64,000 bases of DNA from Paenibacillus alba (lineage in GTDB: Bacteria; Bacillota; Bacilli; Paenibacillales; NBRC-103111), in NCBI RefSeq assembly GCF_013204855.1, contig NZ_JABMKZ010000003.1, positions 496,001 through 560,000 of the forward strand, read 5' to 3'. Below, piece after piece: positions 52,384 to 61,618 of the stretch (positions are counted from its first letter, which is position 1; each line of letters starts with the position of its first letter). Made by a program: the position numbers and the translations under genes. The notes beneath the pieces are model-generated. The model was given only the letters and a program-made list of their open reading frames with translations. It did not search any database and was not told the DNA's origin.

Positions 52384-52879
52384 GATAACTCCCTCCCAAA
52401 TCAATTTTAAGGCGTTTGCGGCCTCTGGATAGTTGTGTTTGGATCGTGCTTTCTTTGTGTCCTAACATCTCTGATAATTCTTTTACCGAGTACTCCTCGA
52501 AATAGTAAAGATATAAAACTGTTTTGTATTTTTCCGGAAGTGAAAGCAGTCTTGCAAGCACCTTTCCCGATGGCTCATGACCATTCCAAGAAGAAACTTC
52601 CGGTAAAGCATTTAGAGCCACACGACGGGTTGTCCACCAATTTTTAAGAACGTCTTTACAGTAATTTCTGGTGGTTACCATCAACCACGCTTTTTCATGT
52701 TCGTGGTCATTGAAGACCGTGTGAGATTTGATCAGTTTTACAAATACAGATTGAACAGCATCTTCTGCATCAACGGGATTTTTCAAATAGATATAGCACA
52801 GCCTGTAAACTTGATCGACATGCCGTTGATAGAGTTCAGCCAATTCTTTATCCGTACGCAATAAAGAATTGTTTTCCAT
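52376..52879 (-). CDS. ECF sigma factor
   Basis: 167 aa. Region 2 is at RHVDQVYRLCYIYLKNPVDA-EDAVQSVFVKLIKS and region 4 at PEKYKTVLYLYYFEEYSVKE-LSEMLGHKESTIQTQLSRGR, the two helix groups of an ECF sigma factor. It directs RNA polymerase to a special promoter set when freed from the overlapping anti-sigma factor. The target genes are not known. Confidence 0.9.
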   Translation of the reverse strand: MENNSLLRTDKELAELYQRHVDQVYRLCYIYLKNPVDAEDAVQSVFVKLIKSHTVFNDHEHEKAWLMVTTRNYCKDVLKNWWTTRRVALNALPEVSSWNGHEPSGKVLARLLSLPEKYKTVLYLYYFEEYSVKELSEMLGHKESTIQTQLSRGRKRLKIDLGGSYLE

Positions 52880-53018
52880 TTATTCGCCTCCTAAATACAA
52901 CACGATTGATGACTCGAAAATATCCCATTACCCTGATATATTTTTTGGCATTTATAAAGATAGGATATGAACAGTATTCCAATTCTTTGTTCACGGATAG
53001 AGAAGGAGAAGAGAAAAC

Positions 53019-53318
53019 GTGACAACTGACTTACTAAACAGACAAATTAGAGAGAGCGCAGCGCGGGGATGGGCAGAAGACAAGGACTATGCTGACAAAC
53101 TTATCAATCGGCTGGATGGAAAAAAATTACAGGGATATGTGTTGGAGGAGGTTCCTGAAGTGGACAAAGGTGTAGCAAATACAATTTACGCGTTAACATT
53201 TTGTAAGTACCTCCCAAAAATCCCCCACTGGCCTAATTGGCTGGCGGGGGATTTTTGGGTTTCGTTTTATTTCGTTTTAAACCAAACTCCACCAGTTCCG
53301 TCATTTTCCCTTGCGTAA
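53019..53318 (+). CDS. Truncated hypothetical protein reading into a terminator
   Basis: GTG start with a good AAGGAGAAG site. The first 65 residues look like a helical protein (LLNRQIRESAARGWAEDKDY), but from about 53200 the frame runs through a strong hairpin and the antisense 3' end of the next gene. Probably a gene shortened by deletion. Confidence 0.35.
   Translation: MTTDLLNRQIRESAARGWAEDKDYADKLINRLDGKKLQGYVLEEVPEVDKGVANTIYALTFCKYLPKIPHWPNWLAGDFWVSFYFVLNQTPPVPSFSLA
53213..53259. terminator. Bidirectional terminator
   Basis: CCCAAAAATCCCCC pairs with GGGGGATTTTTGGG around a 20-nt loop that itself has GCCAATTGGC. It ends the 53267 gene on the minus strand. Confidence 0.85.
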
Positions 53319-53977
53319 GTTATCAAAGGAGAAGTATCTTTTTTATCTACTTGTAGGGCAAACCATCCACTATTGTCAGCGCCTACGTATAAACTTGTGT
53401 TGATTGCAGGCTCAGGGGTTACAACCGAGATAGCATCGTAATCCTTACCTTGGGTCGATACTAAGGTGAAATGAGCTGAAGAGATATCAACTTTTGTATC
53501 CTTTTTCTGGTTTCCGGTGATTTTAACTGTGGCATTAACCAACATGTATTCTTTGCCTTCAGCTGGCGGTGAGTTGAATTTATTGGTATTTTTAATCAAT
53601 GCCCAGGCATCATTGCCACGAATAACATCTTTAATACTCACTTCACCTTCATAATTTTCTAGGATGGACTCCTTTTTAAAGGTTAGTTTTGTGTTGAAAG
53701 GAGCTGGATTGCTTCTCGAGTATCCAACTGAAGAAGTGTCCGCCTCTTTCCCAATGTGTATTTCGCGTTTAGCTTCATCCCATCGAACTTCCTGACCCAG
53801 AGCCTCGGCAACAACTTTCAAAGGAACATAGCTTGATCCATCAATGATTTCAACGCTTGCTTCTGTTTTCTTGCCATTCACGAAAAGTTTTATATCCGAA
53901 GCTGCATAGGCACCGACCGCAACAGATGCCGCTATTATTCCACTAAGTCCAAGAGCAATTAATAATTTCTTCTTCAA
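53267..53977 (-). CDS. Stalk-domain protein with DUF4352-like domain
   Basis: 236 aa. Signal peptide LLIALGLSGIIAASVAVGAY, stalk domain (DIKLFVNGKKTEASVEIIDG; SSYVPLKVVAEALGQEVRWD; KREIHIGKE), then a DUF4352-like immunoglobulin fold with YMLVNATVKITGNQKKDTKV and FTLVSTQGKDYDAI. Start ATG with GGAGG upstream. Paralogue of 48941. Attached to or released into the wall. Confidence 0.85.
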   Translation of the reverse strand: MKKKLLIALGLSGIIAASVAVGAYAASDIKLFVNGKKTEASVEIIDGSSYVPLKVVAEALGQEVRWDEAKREIHIGKEADTSSVGYSRSNPAPFNTKLTFKKESILENYEGEVSIKDVIRGNDAWALIKNTNKFNSPPAEGKEYMLVNATVKITGNQKKDTKVDISSAHFTLVSTQGKDYDAISVVTPEPAINTSLYVGADNSGWFALQVDKKDTSPLITYARENDGTGGVWFKTK

Positions 53978-54310
53978 GTAAATTCCTCCTCAATTTGTAT
54001 CCTCACATATTCTGTAATATCCACGCCAAATCCTACCAGATAGTTTGATTAATTTTACTTTTATCCCACGTTCGGTAATATGTTCGTTCCCATAAAATAT
54101 GTGTTGCATAAAATTATATGATGATCAAAAGAGAGAATCTACAAGCTTTTCAGATGCAATGATGGCAGTCGGAATGGATTTTCCTTCAACTACCAATAGC
54201 GAGGAGGTACTCTAAAGTGTAATATTATTATGGGGGCAGAGCCCAAATGGGAATCGGGTGCTATGCGGCTGCCAGTTTTTGAGGAATTTATTATTTTGGG
54301 GGATGACTTC
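53978..54310. other. Intergenic, no gene seen
   Basis: Upstream of two divergent short genes; it probably carries the promoter of the 53977 gene. A 27-codon plus-strand frame at 54230-54310 leads into the 54311 start and may only be leader. Confidence 0.4.
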
Positions 54311-54460
54311 ATGGAATATCACGTAAAACATAAGGAAACTGGCGAAGAGAAGACGCTTAGCCATCTTGAAGTCAATGATATGGAGTTTGGCGATGGCAGT
54401 CAAATCATCGTATTTGATAAGGCTTTGGAAGCATATATATTATTTGATGATAGTGAGTAA
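54311..54460 (+). CDS. Small acidic protein, 49 aa
   Basis: MEYHVKHKETGEEKTLSHLE then VNDMEFGDGSQIIVFDKALE. GGGGGATG lies five bases before ATG 54311. It looks like a compact beta domain. Not recognised. Confidence 0.5.
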   Translation: MEYHVKHKETGEEKTLSHLEVNDMEFGDGSQIIVFDKALEAYILFDDSE

Positions 54461-54544
54461 TTGGCACAAAGTGGATGCTTACATTATTCCTTAGATGAGT
54501 ACAATATTTATGTTTCAAATTACTCAGATAGGTGGGATGATGTC

Positions 54545-54634
54545 ATGACAACACACGACAAACAACAAGAAAATCACGCTAAAGACCAAAAGGATAACAA
54601 ACCAAATCATGGTAAGAGCAGAAAAAAGAAGTAG
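54545..54634 (+). CDS. 29-aa hydrophilic peptide, possible
   Basis: MTTHDKQQENHAKDQKDNKP then a basic tail. Low complexity and strongly polar. A GGTGGGATG site is near. Could be a genuine small protein like the one at 2736. Confidence 0.3.
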   Translation: MTTHDKQQENHAKDQKDNKPNHGKSRKKK

Positions 54635-54682
54635 CAGAAATAATGGCATTGATGAATATAATTTAGGTGGTAGTATAAGCAT

Positions 54683-54720
54683 AAAAAAGCCCGTGGATGC
54701 TTTCCATTGGGCTTTTTGTT
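54683..54720 (+). terminator. Terminator
   Basis: AAAAAGCCC and GGGCTTTTT with a 16-nt loop, followed by GTTTG. Confidence 0.7.
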
Positions 54721-54938
54721 TGTCCGATACTTCTGGTAAAAGAAAAGAATAGTATCTATTTCCAGACTTGTATATTGTTGTTTTATAGAACTCTCGTTAT
54801 GTATAGCGCTTTTGTATTCATTAATATAGAAGGAAAATAAAAACGGTGCCCAATCGGTGCCCAAATACCCCACCTGAAATAACAGGGGGTGAACATGTGT
54901 TGAATTTCAAATAAACCAATAATATCAAGGGTTTATAG
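54721..54938. other. Left edge of the prophage remnant
   Basis: No intact gene. The CGGTGCCCAATCGGTGCCCA duplication (54844-54862) recalls the C-terminal coding end of Firmicute phage integrases, but no longer integrase reading frame is evident, so this is only a hint. Confidence 0.3.
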
Positions 54939-55070
54939 GTGTTATACCATATTGACCAGTCGGAGTACCTTTCTAAGATGGCCGTTGCCAGCGTGCCATT
55001 TCCCAACCTAAAAGAAGCCGAGTTACAAAAATCCTATGGTGTTCTAAGGGCTGAAGAGGCAAAAAACTAA
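54939..55070 (+). pseudogene. Phage protein fragment, probable tail assembly chaperone
   Basis: Opens after a stop and reads YHIDQSEYLSKMAVASVPFP, then NLKEAELQKSYGVLRAEEAK to a stop at 55070. It looks like the C-terminal end of a longer protein. It is followed 14 bp later by a new start with GAGGGAGG. Confidence 0.5.
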
Positions 55071-55084
55071 TAGAGGGAGGCGGT

Positions 55085-55266
55085 ATGAAAACGGAGAAAG
55101 ATGCGATCCAGATTCAACAGCCGTCCTTCTGTACTATGCTCATTCCAAGCTTCGGAAGCTACCACATGAAATCATGAGGCTTCCAATAAGCGAAAGGGCT
55201 TTTATATTCGCTTCTATCCAATTATATTCGAAAAAAGAAGCAGATGAAGCTAAGAAGAATCGTTAA
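55085..55266 (+). pseudogene. Small phage tail gene, frameshifted
   Basis: ATG 55085 reads KTEKDAIQIQQ and then loses frame; the neighbouring frame reads LLYYAHSKLRKLPHEIMRLP, then ISERAFIFASIQLYSKKEAD. The 'LPHEIMxLPxxERAFIxASI' pattern is seen in short proteins just before the tape-measure gene in Gram-positive siphophages. One indel near 55120. Confidence 0.55.
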
Positions 55267-55370
55267 TAGATGGATCTACTTTAAAAGTAATGGTAAATAA
55301 ACCCATGGTTTGGTAAAATGGAGCTATTGAAGTATCATTTTTAATCTATGCACGACAGGAGAATTGTATC

Positions 55371-55880
55371 ATGGCTAAAGCTATCGTTACCCTTATCGAC
55401 GGATTACCTTTAAAAAACTCTAAATCGCAACTTGAAATCACTTTCGATAATGATTATTTAATCATTAGTGAAACTATTGCTAAAGGCTTTAAAATGGTAG
55501 TGGATAATACTTTTAAAATACCACTTGCTAATTTCCTAGAATCAACAGTTACAACAGAGAAAGAAATAGTATCCCAAAGTAAAAGCGTTATAGGGAGAGG
55601 TATCGTCGGTGGGGTACTGTTTGGTCCTGCAGGATTACTGCTGGGTGGCATGTCAGGTATAGGTGATAAGAAAAAAACGAAGGTGAGCGATGTTTATATC
55701 GTTTCATATCTATCGTCAGCAGAAGAAGTTAGGAACATAACTTTTACTATGCCTCCGTTGATGGTGAGCGTAACCAAGAAATTTGATAAGGATTTAAAAG
55801 AAAGAATGAAAATGGTGCAACTAAGCGAAGGCGCACAAAGAATCCTTGGCAGTGTTTCACGCACTGAAACAATATTATGA
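55371..55880 (+). CDS. Hypothetical protein with a Gly-zipper hairpin
   Basis: 169 aa. A PH-like N-terminal half (LEITFDNDYLIISETIAKGF) leads to a Gly-rich hairpin, RGIVGGVLFGPAGLLLGGMS (residues 79-98), and a C-terminal strand-helix part. The Gly-zipper resembles two close membrane helices. Intact and flanked by broken phage genes, so it may be a cargo gene or a later arrival. Confidence 0.6.
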   Translation: MAKAIVTLIDGLPLKNSKSQLEITFDNDYLIISETIAKGFKMVVDNTFKIPLANFLESTVTTEKEIVSQSKSVIGRGIVGGVLFGPAGLLLGGMSGIGDKKKTKVSDVYIVSYLSSAEEVRNITFTMPPLMVSVTKKFDKDLKERMKMVQLSEGAQRILGSVSRTETIL

Positions 55881-55890
55881 TTCGAGTTTC

Positions 55891-55920
55891 AAAGGCGTCC
55901 CAAATGGGGCGTTTTTTTCT
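55891..55920 (+). terminator. Terminator
   Basis: GGCGTCCC pairs with GGGGCGTT (G-U pairs) around four bases, then TTTTTT. Confidence 0.6.
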
Positions 55921-55941
55921 TTTTGAAAGGGAGGGTAAGGG

Positions 55942-56087
55942 ATGGCAACCGTTGGCGCTAGTCTTAAGTTGTTTGATCAGTTTCAAATACGCTTAATCAA
56001 GCACAGCAAGCAATGAATTCAACTTTGATTGTGGCTAATCGACTAAAGCAGACGCTGCAAGGGAGTCTCATCTTGCAGTGGTCGTGA
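55942..56087 (+). pseudogene. Phage tape-measure protein, N-terminal remnant
   Basis: ATG with GAGGGTAAGGG upstream reads MATVGASLKLFDQF; one base away it continues NTLNQAQQAMNSTLIVANRL, then KQTLQGSLILQWS and stops. 'ASLKLFDQFSxTLNxAQxxMNxTL' is the typical beginning of a siphophage tape-measure protein. Only about 48 codons remain of a gene usually over 600. Confidence 0.6.
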
Positions 56088-56410
56088 AGCAAATAGTGTA
56101 TTAAATGAAATAGTAGTCCTGTTATACGTAAATAAACCCTTATACAATAAGGGTTTAAGGTAGTTGTACCATTAAATTATTACGACGGCCCTTTTACAGG
56201 CCGTCTCATGGGAGAGGAGAAACCGGACGAAGAGCTTATGGGGAAACGTAAGTCTTCTCCGCGGTTGTCTACGACATTCTCTGATGTCGATAGTTCAAGG
56301 ATGACCGTTTTACAGGAAATTTATACATGGAGCGCATAATTTTTTTGTGTCCGAATAGAGCTTGTGGTACGATAGCAAAAGAATAGCCAGCTAGAAGGGA
56401 AATACGCAAG
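56088..56410. other. Intergenic before rsmD
   Basis: Two hairpins: AAACCCTTA/TAAGGGTTT at 56135-56157 and GACGGCC/GGCCGTC at 56182-56203. No gene seen. The rsmD promoter should be near its right end. Confidence 0.45.
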
Positions 56411-56971
56411 ATGAGAGTGATTTCAGGCACTGCGAAAGGTCGGTCGTTAAAAGCTGTACCAGGTACCAGCACACGACCAACAACGGATAAAGTGAAAGAA
56501 GCGATCTTCAGTATGATAGGTCCTTATTTTGAAGGGGGACAAGTGCTCGACCTGTTTGCCGGAACCGGCGGACTTGGGATTGAGGCGCTTAGCCGCGGGA
56601 TGGACAAGGCTGTGTTCATTGATATTGAGAAGAAAAGCATCGACACCGTCCAGCACAATTTACAGACAGCCGGTCTGAAGGATCAGGCTGAGATTTATCG
56701 AACAGATGCCACTCGGGCACTGAAAGCGTTAGCCAAGCGGGAACAGCAATTTGAGCTGGTTTTCTTGGATCCTCCGTATAAAATGAAGTTGATCGCGGAG
56801 CTGATAAGCACTATGGAAGAGCAGGCGATTGTTGTACCGAATGCCACCATAGTGGTAGAACACGAGGCGAAGGATATTTTGCCTGAAGTGATCGGCAGTT
56901 TTAACCAACAACGAAGAGCGGATTACGGCGATACAGCTGTAACGATTTATTTGCGATCCGTAGAAGGATAA
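56411..56971 (+). CDS. rsmD: 16S rRNA (guanine966-N2)-methyltransferase
   Basis: 186 aa. MRVISGTAKGRSLKAVPG at the start, VLDLFAGTGGLGIEALSRG (SAM motif I), FIDIEKKS and VFLDPPYKMK (DPPY catalytic motif), as in all RsmD. It methylates G966 (E. coli numbering) of 16S rRNA. The link to coaD, 22 bp away, is conserved in Firmicutes. Confidence 0.95.
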   Translation: MRVISGTAKGRSLKAVPGTSTRPTTDKVKEAIFSMIGPYFEGGQVLDLFAGTGGLGIEALSRGMDKAVFIDIEKKSIDTVQHNLQTAGLKDQAEIYRTDATRALKALAKREQQFELVFLDPPYKMKLIAELISTMEEQAIVVPNATIVVEHEAKDILPEVIGSFNQQRRADYGDTAVTIYLRSVEG

Positions 56972-56992
56972 GTTCTGAGAGGAGATGACAGC

Positions 56993-57499
56993 ATGATGAA
57001 GCAAGAACACGGAAGAACGGTAGCCGTTTATCCAGGGAGTTTCGATCCGGTAACACATGGCCATCTTGATATTATACATAGAGCGGCAAAGGTGTTTGAT
57101 AAGTTAATTGTAGCCGTACTTAATAATACGTCCAAAAACCCGCTGTTTACATTAGAAGAAAGAATGGAGCTCATTCGCCAAGTAACGAAGGATCTACCGA
57201 ATGTTGAGGTGGACGGGTTTCGGGATTTGATGGTGAATTACATGAAATCTCGCAATGTTCGCTTAATTGTGCGCGGGCTTCGGGCTGTATCGGATTTTGA
57301 ATATGAATTGCAGATGGCTTCGACCAATCATAAGCTCAATTCAGATGTTGAGACTTTTTTCATGACGTCCAAGCCGAGTTTCTCCTATTTAAGTTCTAGC
57401 ATTGTGAAGGAAATAGCTAGGTTTCACGGCCCCGTAGAAGATTTGGTTCCTGTCGAGGTTGAGGAAGCGCTCAAGCTTAAATTTCCAAGAGACAATTAA
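56993..57499 (+). CDS. coaD: Phosphopantetheine adenylyltransferase
   Basis: 168 aa. [20 protein letters not shown] carries the (T/H)xGH nucleotidyltransferase motif; [20 protein letters not shown] and [14 protein letters not shown] complete the site. It makes dephospho-CoA, the penultimate CoA step. GAGAGGAG precedes the ATG. Confidence 0.96.
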   Translation: MMKQEHGRTVAVYPGSFDPVTHGHLDIIHRAAKVFDKLIVAVLNNTSKNPLFTLEERMELIRQVTKDLPNVEVDGFRDLMVNYMKSRNVRLIVRGLRAVSDFEYELQMASTNHKLNSDVETFFMTSKPSFSYLSSSIVKEIARFHGPVEDLVPVEVEEALKLKFPRDN

Positions 57500-57515
57500 A
57501 TGTAACAGTTTCAAA

Positions 57516-58808
57516 CTAAAGAGCTTTCTTGCGGAAAGCTCTTATGAATGTTGAGGCCATCAGCATGATGAGCAGCACAAGTAGGAACTGGGTTAGCATT
57601 GGCCCCCATAAGCTCCATGCAGAATCACCGTTTAGCGGGAATGATGCCGCCGGGGATTCGTTTGTTGTTTTATTCAGCCATAGAAAGCTGGGCTCTGTTT
57701 CTGCCAGAAGCAGCTGCAATGGTTTCCAAAGCAGGATTGTGAAGATGAAAGCAAGTACGGCGTGCAGGACTCGGGATCGGAAGAAAATGCGATAGCGTGC
57801 TTCAGTTTGATGTTGAAAGCCGACCACTTGCGCATGCGCAGACAAGCCGCCCCAACCTAAGAATGCGCTAATAAGCGCCATTTGGGCAAGCAAAGAGAGT
57901 CCTTCAGCTTGACTCCAGGCATAAGCACCCAGGTGAATCTCCAGCATACCTGTCACCCACTCAGCTGAAGTGTCGGTATGGATGTTCATGGATTGGAGCA
58001 AGGCATGAGTTGCGGGCTTCAGTATATGGGTGAGATGTGAAATGTGGACAACATTGATGAGGACAGAAAAGATCATCATGTAGCCACCCACTAGCATTAA
58101 GGTTTGGACAGAAGAAGTTACCGCATCTCCGAGGAGCTTGCCGAAAGCCCGACCATCACGCAAATAAGCTTGACGCATCGTAATGAATGCTTGACGCCAG
58201 ACAGAGGCGGAACGAGGCTCAGGGCTCAAAGGAGCGGGACTGTGTTCAGATGCAGGAGCTGCAGGTTGCTGTGTTTTTTTGGAGAATTTCATCTGTAGAA
58301 TGCCAGCTGCAATAGCTGAGATATAATGAACTACGGCAAGCACGACACCAAGCTTGGCACTATGCAGAAATCCGACACCCACAACGATAATAAGGAACAA
58401 AGGGCTGCATAAATGTGATAATGCGGTTAATCGCTCTGTTTCTGTTCGGGAGATGAGTTTTTTTTCCCGCAGGCTAGCAGTAATTTTGGCTCCGGTAGGA
58501 AATCCTACAATAAGTCCCGAAGCTAAAGCCCATCCACTGACACCGGGAAGGCGAAAGATTGCCCTCATCAGAGGCTCAAGAAGAACGCCGGTTCCTTGGA
58601 TGACGCCGAATCCGATCAAGAGCTCGGTCATAATGAGAAAAGGCATCATCGCAGGAAATACAAGCTTCCACCAAACCGTAAGGCCTTCAAGTGAAGATTG
58701 AAAAGCTTTGTCCGGAAATAGAATGACAGACACAACGACAAGGGCTGCCAAAGCCCCTAGTGCCAGCGTCGTTAATTTGGAGTTGGATTTTGCTTTTATA
58801 GACGGCAT
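57516..58808 (-). CDS. ylbJ: Sporulation membrane protein YlbJ
   Basis: 430 aa with about ten membrane helices; two gate/nucleoside-transporter-like halves: SLEGLTVWWKLVFPAMMPFL, GFPTGAKITASLREKKLIS, then GDAVTSSVQTLMLVGGYMMI and LGWGGLSAHAQVVGF. ATG 58808 follows GAGGTG. YlbJ is a SigE-dependent mother-cell protein required for spore maturation, so the organism is probably a spore-former. Confidence 0.92.
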   Translation of the reverse strand: MPSIKAKSNSKLTTLALGALAALVVVSVILFPDKAFQSSLEGLTVWWKLVFPAMMPFLIMTELLIGFGVIQGTGVLLEPLMRAIFRLPGVSGWALASGLIVGFPTGAKITASLREKKLISRTETERLTALSHLCSPLFLIIVVGVGFLHSAKLGVVLAVVHYISAIAAGILQMKFSKKTQQPAAPASEHSPAPLSPEPRSASVWRQAFITMRQAYLRDGRAFGKLLGDAVTSSVQTLMLVGGYMMIFSVLINVVHISHLTHILKPATHALLQSMNIHTDTSAEWVTGMLEIHLGAYAWSQAEGLSLLAQMALISAFLGWGGLSAHAQVVGFQHQTEARYRIFFRSRVLHAVLAFIFTILLWKPLQLLLAETEPSFLWLNKTTNESPAASFPLNGDSAWSLWGPMLTQFLLVLLIMLMASTFIRAFRKKAL

Positions 58809-58955
58809 GCCATTCACCTCATCCTTTAAACATGCTTCATTTGTACGCAAAAAAGTGCGGGTTTAGACCAAGCATTGCTTGGACACGAAGGTAAGCCATG
58901 AAGGTAAGTGGACAAGTGGCAAATGTAACCAGACACCAGGAGGAGGGGGACCTGC

Positions 58956-60095
58956 ATGGAAAATGAAGAAGATAGTGTTCGTACCTGGTCGAATGACTCC
59001 TACCGCTACCCGCGGAGATCAGCGACTAGAAGGTATTTAATATCGGCTGTTGTGGGGATAGTGATTGTTTATTTATTGCTTTTTGTAAAGCTTCCATTTT
59101 TTATTTTTATGCCGGGAACTGCGGAAGAAATTAAACCCATGGTCACCATAGCGAAAGGTTCGGATATAGAGAAAGGGACTTTGATGCTGACTACGGTACG
59201 AGTGGCAGATGCCAATATAGTTAATTATTTAATTGGTCTCGTTCATCCTTACGAAGAGATACAACCGAAGACGAGTGTGCTGAAAAAAGGGGAGTCTGAG
59301 CAGGAGTATTCACAACGTCAAGAATATGTGATGTTGACTTCTCAAGCGAGTGCGATACAAGCCGCCTATACACACGCCAAAATTCCCTTTCACATCAGCC
59401 ATGAAGGCGTAATGGTGCTCCAGACGCTGCCAGGCTTATCTGGGGAGAAGGTTCTCAAACCCGGAGATATCCTGTTGAAAGTCGGAGATAAAGAAGTGAA
59501 GGTCGCTCAAGATTTGCTGGATACGCTGAAGGGGAAGAAAGCCGGAGAATCCATCCCTATCACGTTTATGAGGAATAAGGTCGAACAGCAAGCCACGCTA
59601 GCGTTGGGAGCACTGCCCCTTCAAGAGGGGGAAAAGGAAGCAAGGGCTGGTATTGGCGTTGTGCCGGCAGACATGCAGTCTGTTAAAGCGGATCAAGCTG
59701 ATCAGCAGGTTACGATTAAAGCAGGCGAGATCGGCGGACCGTCCGCAGGATTAATGTTTTCTTTGGAAATTTATAATCAACTTGTACCCGAGGATATTAC
59801 CAAAGGCTACAGAATCGCTGGAACAGGAACGATTGAAACGGATGGTACGGTAGGTCCGATTGGCGGTATTGAGCATAAAATCATTGCCGCGGATCGCGAG
59901 AAAGCGGAGTATTTCTTCGCTCCGAAGGATATGACGTATAAAGACGGCACGCAAATTTCGAACTATTCAGACGCCGTTCACAGAGCTGAGCAAATTAAAA
60001 CGAAGATGAAAATTATTGAAATTGGATCCATGGACGACGCGCTCAAATTTCTAGCAGCACTGCCGCCAAAAGAAGTAGAGAAGAGTAAGAAATAA
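58956..60095 (+). CDS. ylbL: PDZ-S16 membrane serine protease (YlbL/SepM-like)
   Basis: 379 aa. One membrane helix near the start (LISAVVGIVIVYLLLFVKL), a PDZ domain at about 150-215 (GLSGEKVLKPGDILLKVGDK) and a Lon-type S16 protease domain with GEIGGPSAGLMFSL (catalytic Ser) and KIIAADREKAEYF (catalytic Lys). Acts outside the membrane. Start follows AGGAGGAGG. Confidence 0.93.
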   Translation: MENEEDSVRTWSNDSYRYPRRSATRRYLISAVVGIVIVYLLLFVKLPFFIFMPGTAEEIKPMVTIAKGSDIEKGTLMLTTVRVADANIVNYLIGLVHPYEEIQPKTSVLKKGESEQEYSQRQEYVMLTSQASAIQAAYTHAKIPFHISHEGVMVLQTLPGLSGEKVLKPGDILLKVGDKEVKVAQDLLDTLKGKKAGESIPITFMRNKVEQQATLALGALPLQEGEKEARAGIGVVPADMQSVKADQADQQVTIKAGEIGGPSAGLMFSLEIYNQLVPEDITKGYRIAGTGTIETDGTVGPIGGIEHKIIAADREKAEYFFAPKDMTYKDGTQISNYSDAVHRAEQIKTKMKIIEIGSMDDALKFLAALPPKEVEKSKK

Positions 60096-60164
60096 TATAA
60101 ATTAAATTGACAAAAGGCAAGTAAACTGGATATAATAATCTTTGTTTGTTTGGGGTGAAAAAAC

Positions 60165-60674
60165 ATGCAAATTCGTTTTAGAGAGCTAGCCCTTAAAGGG
60201 CAGCCGGTTCATATGACGGAAGAATTGAATTTGACGGAACCTTTTGAAGGTCGTCAAGACATTCTTGGTCATGGTCCAGTACGTGTCGATCTTCATGCTA
60301 TGCATGAAGATGGAGTAGCAAAAGTTAACGGTACGTTAACGCTAGACTTGGAGTTAAGCTGTTCACGATGCTTAACGCACACGAATCAAACAATCGAGCT
60401 TCCTTTTGAGGAAGTCTTCATGCAGAAGCCTGAGGAAGAAGATCCGGATCTTGATGAGGACATTCATTTGGTCGTTGGAGATAAAGTCGATTTGGAGCCT
60501 TACGTTGTAGAGAATGTAGTGGTCGGTTTACCGTACATACCACTTTGTGACGAAGCATGCAAAGGTCTCTGTCCTGTGTGCGGAGAGAATCGTAATCTAC
60601 ATGATTGCGGCTGTAAGCAGGAGAAGATTGATCCTAGACTTGCAGGTCTCGCGGACTATTTTAACAAAGAATAA
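60165..60674 (+). CDS. yceD: YceD/DUF177 family protein
   Basis: 169 aa. ELSCSRCLTHT, the acidic EEDPDLDEDIHLVVGDKVDL and C-terminal CDEACKGLCPVCGENRNL-type cysteine motifs are those of DUF177. The family always sits before rpmF, as here, and affects 23S rRNA or L32-associated ribosome assembly. Same strand, 38 bp before rpmF. Confidence 0.93.
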   Translation: MQIRFRELALKGQPVHMTEELNLTEPFEGRQDILGHGPVRVDLHAMHEDGVAKVNGTLTLDLELSCSRCLTHTNQTIELPFEEVFMQKPEEEDPDLDEDIHLVVGDKVDLEPYVVENVVVGLPYIPLCDEACKGLCPVCGENRNLHDCGCKQEKIDPRLAGLADYFNKE

Positions 60675-60712
60675 GGCAACGCCGGAAATTCGTATAAGGA
60701 GGTGTTTTGAAT

Positions 60713-60886
60713 ATGGCAGTACCTCAAAGAAGAACGTCCAAAACTCGTCGCGACAAGCGCCGTACTCACTTTAAATTGGAAGTTCCAGGCATGGTGAAAT
60801 GTGAACAATGTGGAGAACTGAAGCTGGCACACCGCGTGTGCAAGTCTTGCGGAACTTACAAAGGTAGAGAGATCGTAAAAGCATAA
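60713..60886 (+). CDS. rpmF: 50S ribosomal protein L32
   Basis: 57 aa: [20 protein letters not shown], then KCEQCGE and RVCKSCGTY, a zinc-binding C+ type L32. AAGGAGG precedes the start. A terminator follows. Confidence 0.97.
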   Translation: MAVPQRRTSKTRRDKRRTHFKLEVPGMVKCEQCGELKLAHRVCKSCGTYKGREIVKA

Positions 60887-60894
60887 GAATGGAC

Positions 60895-60932
60895 ATAGTA
60901 CTTCATCCAAAAAGTGAAGTGCTATTTTTTTT
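60895..60932 (+). terminator. Terminator after rpmF
   Basis: ATAGTACTTCA and TGAAGTGCTAT around nine bases, then eight T. Confidence 0.85.
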
Positions 60933-60967
60933 GCTTTCTTTTTGGTTGTAAATTTAATATACTACAG

Positions 60968-60985
60968 TTTAGTATCTGGTAATAA
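60968..60985 (+). promoter_or_regulatory. FapR operator
   Basis: TTTAGTATCTGGTAATAA differs at two positions from the FapR box TTAGTACCTGRTACTAA. It lies about 20 bp before the fapR start, fitting autoregulation with malonyl-CoA as inducer. Confidence 0.85.
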
Positions 60986-61006
60986 GATGAGATCTCACGA
61001 GATAAG

Positions 61007-61618
61007 GTGGTGCTCACCATCGAACGCCTTCCTAAACGACAAAGGCAGCAGCAATTGCTTCAAGCGATTGAAGTCAATCCTTTTATGACAGACGAAGAAC
61101 TGATGCGTACGTTTGGCGTTAGTATCCAAACCGTCCGATTAGATCGATTGGAGTTAGGTATTCCTGAGCTGCGGGAACGAATGAAGCATATGGCGGTCAA
61201 GACGCATGACCAAGTTCGATCATTATCCATTGATGAAGTTATTGGAGAAGTTATCGATATACAGCTGGATCAAAGCGGTATTTCGATTTTTGAAATTAAA
61301 GAAGATCATGTTTTCTCAAGAACCAAAATTGCAAGAGGACATCATATATTCTCACAAGCGAACTCTTTGGCGGTTGCTGTCATCGACGATCCGATAGCTC
61401 TGACGGCTTCCGCAGACATTCGTTTTATACGATCTGTGAAGCTCGGAGAGAAATGCATTGCTAAAGCTTATGTGCGCTCTGTATCCAAGGGGAAAGCAAG
61501 AGTTGAAGTGTCTTCTTATGTTGGGGATGAGGCTGTTTTTCGAGGCAATTTTGTGATCTTTCATTCGAAGAAAGAGCATCTAGATAGGGAGGACAAGCTG
61601 CATGCGGATCGCGATTGA
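61007..61618 (+). CDS. fapR: Fatty-acid biosynthesis repressor
   Basis: 203 aa. The N-terminal winged helix ([35 protein letters not shown]) is followed by a hotdog-fold sensor domain ([40 protein letters not shown]) that binds malonyl-CoA. It begins at GTG (61007 or 61010). It overlaps plsX by 17 bp. Represses itself and the downstream lipid genes via the box at 60968. Confidence 0.95.
   Translation: MVLTIERLPKRQRQQQLLQAIEVNPFMTDEELMRTFGVSIQTVRLDRLELGIPELRERMKHMAVKTHDQVRSLSIDEVIGEVIDIQLDQSGISIFEIKEDHVFSRTKIARGHHIFSQANSLAVAVIDDPIALTASADIRFIRSVKLGEKCIAKAYVRSVSKGKARVEVSSYVGDEAVFRGNFVIFHSKKEHLDREDKLHADRD

Noticed and set aside
54844-54873. Integrase C-terminus next to GGTGCCCA repeats
   Set aside because: Only a few codons resemble the end of a phage integrase; no upstream homologous frame.
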